A stretch of 64,000 nucleotides of DNA. Origin: Zanthoxylum bungeanum. Taxonomy: Eukaryota; Streptophyta; Magnoliopsida; Sapindales; Rutaceae. This document shows positions 59,181-64,000 of the stretch, piece after piece. Made by a program: the position numbers and the translations under genes. The notes below the pieces were generated by a model. It ran no database searches. It worked only from the letters and a program-made list of their open reading frames with translations, and was not told where the DNA came from. Each line of letters begins with the position of its first letter. Positions within the stretch are counted from its first letter, which is position 1. Location: contig SKCR01017766.1 of the NCBI GenBank assembly GCA_019454045.1, positions 1 to 64,000 of the forward strand, given 5' to 3'.

Positions 59181-59975
59181 ATAATTTTTCTAAGAAAGCC
59201 AAATCTTCTTGTTATTTCTGTCTCGGTGTATTTACATCACTGGAATCTTTTTTACTGGTCCCAGATCATTCATGTCAAACTTTCTAGCTAACTATTCCTT
59301 TAATTCTTGGACTCGATCTTTTCTAGGGTCAGCTACTAACATGTCATCCACATACACAGTAAAATAATAGTCATTATTTCCAAACCTCTTATAATATGTA
59401 CAATGGTCTGAACTGAGTCTGTTGTACCCAAGGCAATAATGAAGGAATCAAATCTCTTATACCGCCAACATCTCTCGGAACCTGTTTGAGACCATATAGA
59501 GATTTGTTCAACCTCCAAACCAAGTTCTCAGTGCCTATTTCACAACAAAACTTCTAGTTGGAGCATATAATTTCTTCTTCAAGTTCTCCATTAAGAAATG
59601 CAGTTTTTACATCCAATTGTTCCAGATGCAGGTCAAAAGTAGCACACATAGCCAGGACTACTCTGACTGTTGTAAGTCGAACCACAGGAGAAAATATCTC
59701 GTTGAAATCAATCCATTCTTTCTGAGCATATCCTTTCACAACCAATCTTGCACGATACCATTCGACTTGATCATTGCTATCTCGTTTGATCTTATAGACC
59801 CATTTATTACCAATGGTTTTTCTTCCACATGGTAATGGTACTAGATCTAATGTATTGTTTCTGTGCAAAGCTTCTATTTCTTCTTGTATTGCTACCATCC
59901 ACAAAGATATATATTTACATATTTTGTAGCTTAATGGAAAGTTGATGGCTTTCCGTCCTCTGTTAGAAGACAATA
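59181..59975 (-). pseudogene. C3 reverse transcriptase (broken)
   Basis: Minus strand. The frame 59973-59554 reads IEALHRNNTLDLVPLP, KWVYKIKRD, ARLVVKGYAQK, EIFSPVVRLTTVRVVLAM and LDVKTAFLNGELEEEI with the first catalytic Asp. YVDDML (about 59351-59335) is the active site in another frame, followed by the segment VADPRKDRVQELK. Frameshifts separate the pieces, and there is a gap of altered sequence near 59400-59550. Confidence 0.87.
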
Positions 59976-60400
59976 TGCAATGTTACTCTCTGTATCATAC
60001 TCAGAGTGCCAACTCAGAGGTCTTATCTCTCTAGTTGATCGACGAACTTCAAAAGCTTCAAACTCAATTGGTTCTGGTACCTCATGCTCCGATGCTGCTT
60101 CAGAAGAATCTGATTTTTCTTATTTTGAATTATTTTCAACCAGTACTGTTGTAGTCTATGTACTTTCTTTTGAAGTGCTATCATTTCCATCTTTCTACTA
60201 GTTTTTCTTCTACAAATATCACATCCCTGCTGATGATGATCTTGTGGGTAGTGGGATCCCACAAGCGATACCCTTTTACTCCATCAGCATAACCTAAGAA
60301 AATATATTTTCTAGATTTTGGATCTAGCTTTGTTCTTCTTAAGCGTTGTACATCATGTATACATGACAACAAAAAATGTGAAGAGATGAGTAATCAACTA
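59976..60400 (-). pseudogene. C3 integrase C-terminus and linker
   Basis: Minus-strand frame 60372-60181: LDPKSRKYIFLGYADGVKGYRLWDP, then HKIIISRDVIFVEEK, the standard copia integrase tail. The linker to RT (60180-59976) is present but frameshifted. Confidence 0.83.
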
Positions 60401-60791
60401 TCTTTCCGCTCCATATCTCCATCGGTGTCTTCAAATCATTGGCAGTTGATGGAGATCTATTTACAACATAATATGTTATATGAACTTCTTCTGCCCAAAG
60501 TACTTTGGTAGACTAGTTATTATGAGCATATCTCTTACTCTTTCCAGCAGCGTTCTATTCATCTCTTCTGCCACACACAATTTTGTTGAGGAGTGTATGT
60601 TGTAGTATTTTGCCTTTTGATGCCTTCTTACTGACAATATGCATCAAAATCCTTATTGGAATATTCTCCTCAATTATCTGTCCTTAAACACTTGATTCTC
60701 CTTCCAGTTTCAACTTTCAATTTTTACTTTGAAATTTTTAAAAACTGACATCACATCTGACTTGTTTTTGTTCGGGTACACTCAACATCTT
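60401..60791 (-). pseudogene. C3 integrase core (heavily decayed)
   Basis: No long frame. Position and scattered similarity place the middle of integrase here on the minus strand. The second and third catalytic residues cannot be read with confidence. Confidence 0.55.
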
Positions 60792-61092
60792 CTAGAAGAA
60801 GTTGTCAATAAATGATACAAAATATTTTTTTCTTTCCCCCAGAGATTGAACCGGTGCTTCCCAAACATCAAAGTGAATCAACTCTAAAATGGTTTTACTC
60901 CGAGTACTTGACTTGCTGAATTTTAATCTATTTTGCTTACTTGTAACACAATGCTCACAAAACGGTAGACTAACCGCTTTCAAGCCTGGGAGTAGATTTT
61001 TATTGACGAGAATCTTCATTCCTTGTTCTGACATATGGCGTAGTTTCTGATTCCACAACATAGAAGCTTCCTCTCCATAATCCAGTGATGCT
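60792..61092 (-). pseudogene. C3 pre-integrase and start of integrase
   Basis: Minus-strand frame to 60792: ASMLWNQKLRHMSEQGMKILV, LKAVSLPFCEHCVTSKQNRLKF with the C-x2-C zinc pair, LIHFDVWEAPV with the first catalytic Asp, and YFVSFIDNF. The codons to the right of 61092 come from the A5 LTR, so the natural upstream part lies beyond A5. Confidence 0.85.
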
Positions 61093-63111
61093 TGTTGGAC
61101 AATTATGACCCATAGCATCACTATTTGTACAGATCACGGTGTTGTTGTACAAATTAACTATGTGACAAAGGAGATTGCACTCTTATCATTTGTCATTAGA
61201 TCACCTCGATATATAAATGATGAGAGGTCCTTATGATTTGTTCCTGGATTGAGAATGATATGAGACAGTATCAATCCATAAAGGATAAATCATTAAACGT
61301 CCCTAGTCAGAGCATTATCGAGATTGGACATCGATGAATGCGTAAAAGACTAGTATTACATTTATGCGCGTTGTGAGGGCACAACGACATAGTTCTCATA
61401 TATTGGGTATAGGATACTCATACAAGTGTAATAGGAGGTTGTGTTTCACCGATGGTACAGGAAACAGCTTCGCTATGGATAGACCCCCTCAGAATTCCAT
61501 TGGTAGTATGACTACGTGTCTATGGAAGTCCGAAATCAGGGTAGGTGTATTTGGTCTTAACTTGAGACTTGCACCACTAATGCATACGATAATCAATATA
61601 CTTTGGTTGAGGTCGTCCAGGGCTTTAACCGGTTCCTGTGTACGCCAATTCTGGGTATATCGAGAATCGTAGTGTGTTGGGTGTGATGTCAAGATGGAAG
61701 TGTCACTCCAGTCATATGGAGTTGATGATCGCACAGGGATACAGAACTGGCTCTTTATATAAGGTTGCAACCGTCGGGATAATATGACTTGGTCATGATT
61801 ATCCGATTTTAAAGAGACTAGTTGCTCGTTATCCGATATATACATCGTACGGGGCAGACATTGTACCAGCCCCATGTCTTGCATGTGATCATCTGACACT
61901 GGACAGAAATACACAATACTACGGTATACTACGCTTGATATAGATCCTTATTCCTGTAAGGATATTTCCGGAGAATTGGGTAGGCATGGCGCTTTGCTAT
62001 AGGCCAACCTTTTCTTGTAAATCGGTATAAACGTAGTACGAGGTAATTACGTGTTCGGATAGTCCGACGACCGAATTTACTGCCAACATATCCGGGGATC
62101 TCATGGGTCGCTTCCCAAAGATTCACCGATGACGTATAACTCGCACTCTTAATTAATCTGGGATTAATTAGATGAGAGAGAAAATTAATCTGGGATTAAT
62201 TGCAGAGATATTTTATCTGGGATAAAATATCATTTAAAGAGAGAGAACGATTAATTTGGAATTAATCGGTAAATTGATATATTTGATATATTAAATGAAA
62301 TTAGATTTCGACTCGGAATTAAAATTATATTTTAATTCGGGCGAACGAATTAATTTAGAATTAATTCGTTAGCGACATGAATAGTGACTTCGCTAGGCGT
62401 AATCATTTAATTACGTCGCAACAGAAATTTGCGAGCGCATTCGCATTTCGAATTCGAGTGCGGAAAATCAAATCAAGCGTCAAATCGCTAGTCGCAACTA
62501 GCGTCACATCATTCGTCAATCAAGTGATGGATGTCTTTCACTTTGAGTGATTGACGCAAGTCACTATTCACTGATTGATGGAAGTTGATGTGAGTTGAGT
62601 GATGTGTGTGGTTGGCATTTGTGGGCATTAATTGCCTTGACTTTTGGAACCAAATTTGTGTATTTGATTTTAGAAATCAAATACCAAAAACACTTAACAC
62701 ATTTTTCATCATCTCTCCTCTCTTTTCCCTCTTCTCTCCTCACGTTTTTTCTTCTTGATAAGGCAGTGAACTGCCGAGTTTGATGAAGAAAAAAGGGAAG
62801 CAAGAGTTGGATTTTTGTGGCAAAAATCGCAAGTGCTAGCACACTACGAGATATGCGAAGGTGATAGGGAAGTTCACCCATGAGCCGGGAATTGTTCGAC
62901 GAGGCTTGGAGCTTCATTTCTCAGCTCAAAATCTGAAAATGGTGGAGCAAGGGACTGCACTGTTTTGGCGTGAACAAGAGGAGCAAAATCAATTTTGTTT
63001 GTTGCCGATTCGTCTCAACCGATCGATGTGAGTATTCCGCTACCTCCATTGATTTATTCACATGTTATTTTCATGCTTATATGATCTTGGGACATAAATT
63101 AGAAACCAACA
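61093..63111 (+). repeat. A5 5' LTR
   Basis: TGTTGGACAATTATGACC to AAACCAACA, 2019 bases. Internal marks match the A3 LTR, for example GATCACGGTGTTGTTG near the start and the TTAATCTGGGATTAATT units at 62150-62200. Confidence 0.9.
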
Positions 63112-63112
63112 A

Positions 63113-63126
63113 TGGCATCAAGAGCC
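63113..63126 (+). promoter_or_regulatory. A5 primer-binding site (altered)
   Basis: TGGCATCAAGAGCC, one substitution and one inserted A relative to TGGTATCAGAGCC. Confidence 0.8.
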
Positions 63127-64000
63127 TAGGTTTGAGCATGAAAATTTTAGGGCTTAAAATTGGGTAAAATGAATTTGAGCATGATTTTATGAAATTGGAT
63201 GATTGAGTATGCTTAAATGTTATTGAATTAAGTATTGATTAGATCAATTTGATGAAATTATGTTTGGAACAAATTTCCCCAATTTTGTCTCCTTGGCCGA
63301 ATGGTATAAGCCCTAGGGAGTCTTGGAATTTTATTTTTTGGACATTGGATGTGTTGGAAATCATTCGGGATGAGGATTTAATGTCGATTGTGGATTAATT
63401 GGATTGAAACCGAATTGGACAAAAAATCACTCCCTTGGCCGAGACTTGAAGAAGTTTGAATGGGTTTGATTTTTCATCAAAGTATGTTGGACATGTGTTG
63501 ATGTAAATTAGCATGATTAATCAGGCTAATTGATGTTTTAGAAATGTTAATTGGGTCATTAATTATGTTGAACACTTTATGTAATTAAATTGGAAATTTG
63601 GAATTTGGTAATTTAATTATTTGGGCCTAATTTTGGAAATTGGACTTGTAATGTTGTAAATGGGCTTATTGGGCTTTGTTGTACAAAGTTGGGTTAAGGC
63701 AAATTGGATTGGATCCAATTGGGCCCAAAACCGCTTCCATAAAGCCCAAATGCGACTTAATGGACCTTTGTAATTTAATTGGGCCTAATGGGCCAAAATT
63801 AATTTTGGGCTTATGGGGTAACTCCCGGATTGGATTTTGGTTATTCGGTTTGACCCGAGTTGACCAAAAGTCCACGCCTCAAGAAATTAATTAAAAACCC
63901 ATTGGACTTTAATTAAATTGACGTTGGACGTTAAACGGGCTTTGAGACCTGTAACGATTAAATTTGGAATTTAAGTCGTAAAAGTTCATAAATAAAGTGT
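63127..64000 (+). other. A5 untranslated leader, 5' part
   Basis: Aligns by eye with the A3 leader (23363 leftward on the minus strand), including the TTGGGCCTAATGGGCC and GGGTAACTCCCGGATTGG stretches. No gene. It continues past the window edge. Confidence 0.8.

Larger units (their letters stand above)
34771..64000 (-). mobile_element. C3, outer Ty1/copia retrotransposon, split by G1 and A5; 5' end off window
   Basis: Minus-strand copia coding sequence lies on both sides of G1. RNase H C-terminal part is at 34776-35027, and the RNase H start, RT, integrase and pre-integrase are at 58794-61092. The five bases CGTGG occur at both edges of G1, and the RNase H motif order is continuous across it. 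At 61093 A5 interrupts C3 within the pre-integrase. Gag, leader and 5' LTR would lie beyond the right edge. The left end stops inside RNase H at about 34775, cut by unassigned DNA, so no 3' LTR is seen. Confidence 0.82.
61093..64000 (+). mobile_element. A5, family A Ty1/copia retrotransposon, 5' part; runs off window
   Basis: 5' LTR 61093-63111, altered primer site and 0.9 kb of leader are in the window. The LTR end AGAAACCAACA and length of 2.02 kb resemble A3. It splits the pre-integrase of C3. The five bases on its left are ATGCT; the right copy, if any, is outside the window. Confidence 0.88.

Noticed and set aside
1..64000. A novel multi-gene system such as a defence or biosynthetic cluster
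   Set aside because: Every recognisable protein motif belongs to LTR retrotransposon or LINE polyproteins, and no other conserved genes were found.

Overview
This window reads as repeat-rich flowering-plant nuclear DNA: AT-rich, no bacterial-type operons, and almost entirely long-terminal-repeat (LTR) retrotransposons stacked inside one another, plus a decayed LINE. I see no intact cellular gene, no tRNA or rRNA gene and no CRISPR. The host species cannot be named from sequence alone. Nearly all element coding regions carry stops and frameshifts.

Left block (1-27354). The outer layer is a minus-strand Ty1/copia element, here called C2. Its 3' end lies off the left edge and its 5' LTR ends at 27354. 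C2 is split twice by members of one Angela/BARE-like copia family (family A). A1 (194-13569, plus strand) sits in the C2 pol region and is flanked by the 5-bp duplication TGAAC. A3 (15582-25433, minus strand) sits in the C2 leader and is flanked by GATCC. The 5' LTR of A1 is itself split by A2 (about 640-4714), an inverted and truncated family A copy, which makes a long LTR inverted repeat around position 4490.

Middle block (27355-34770). A decayed plus-strand LINE (about 27390-29480) keeps endonuclease and reverse transcriptase traces and begins right beside C2. Then come about 5 kb that I cannot assign. They contain LTR-like AT-rich DNA, a possible LINE 3' end on the minus strand, a stretch with three snRNA-USE-like motifs, a (TA)n microsatellite and a TATA-containing LTR-promoter-like stretch.

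Right block (34771-64000). A second minus-strand copia element, C3, is split by the 23.8-kb Ty3/gypsy element G1 (35028-58793, minus strand, duplication CGTGG). G1 has 3.1-3.3 kb LTRs, a tRNA-Arg-type primer site, two RNase H domains and tandem repeats between integrase and the 3' LTR, which fits the Tat/Ogre group. G1 is in turn split by A4 (41761-51558, plus strand). A5 (61093 to the right edge, plus strand) splits C3 again.

The elements do not form a pathway together. The story is serial nesting that can be ordered in time: C2 and C3 came first, then G1, A1, A3 and A5, then A4 inside G1 and A2 inside A1. The best leads for a second look are the A2/A1 inverted repeat as a possible hairpin-RNA source, an antisense open frame in the family A leader, the palindrome-rich arrays in the G1 LTR, and the unassigned 29.5-34.8 kb stretch.
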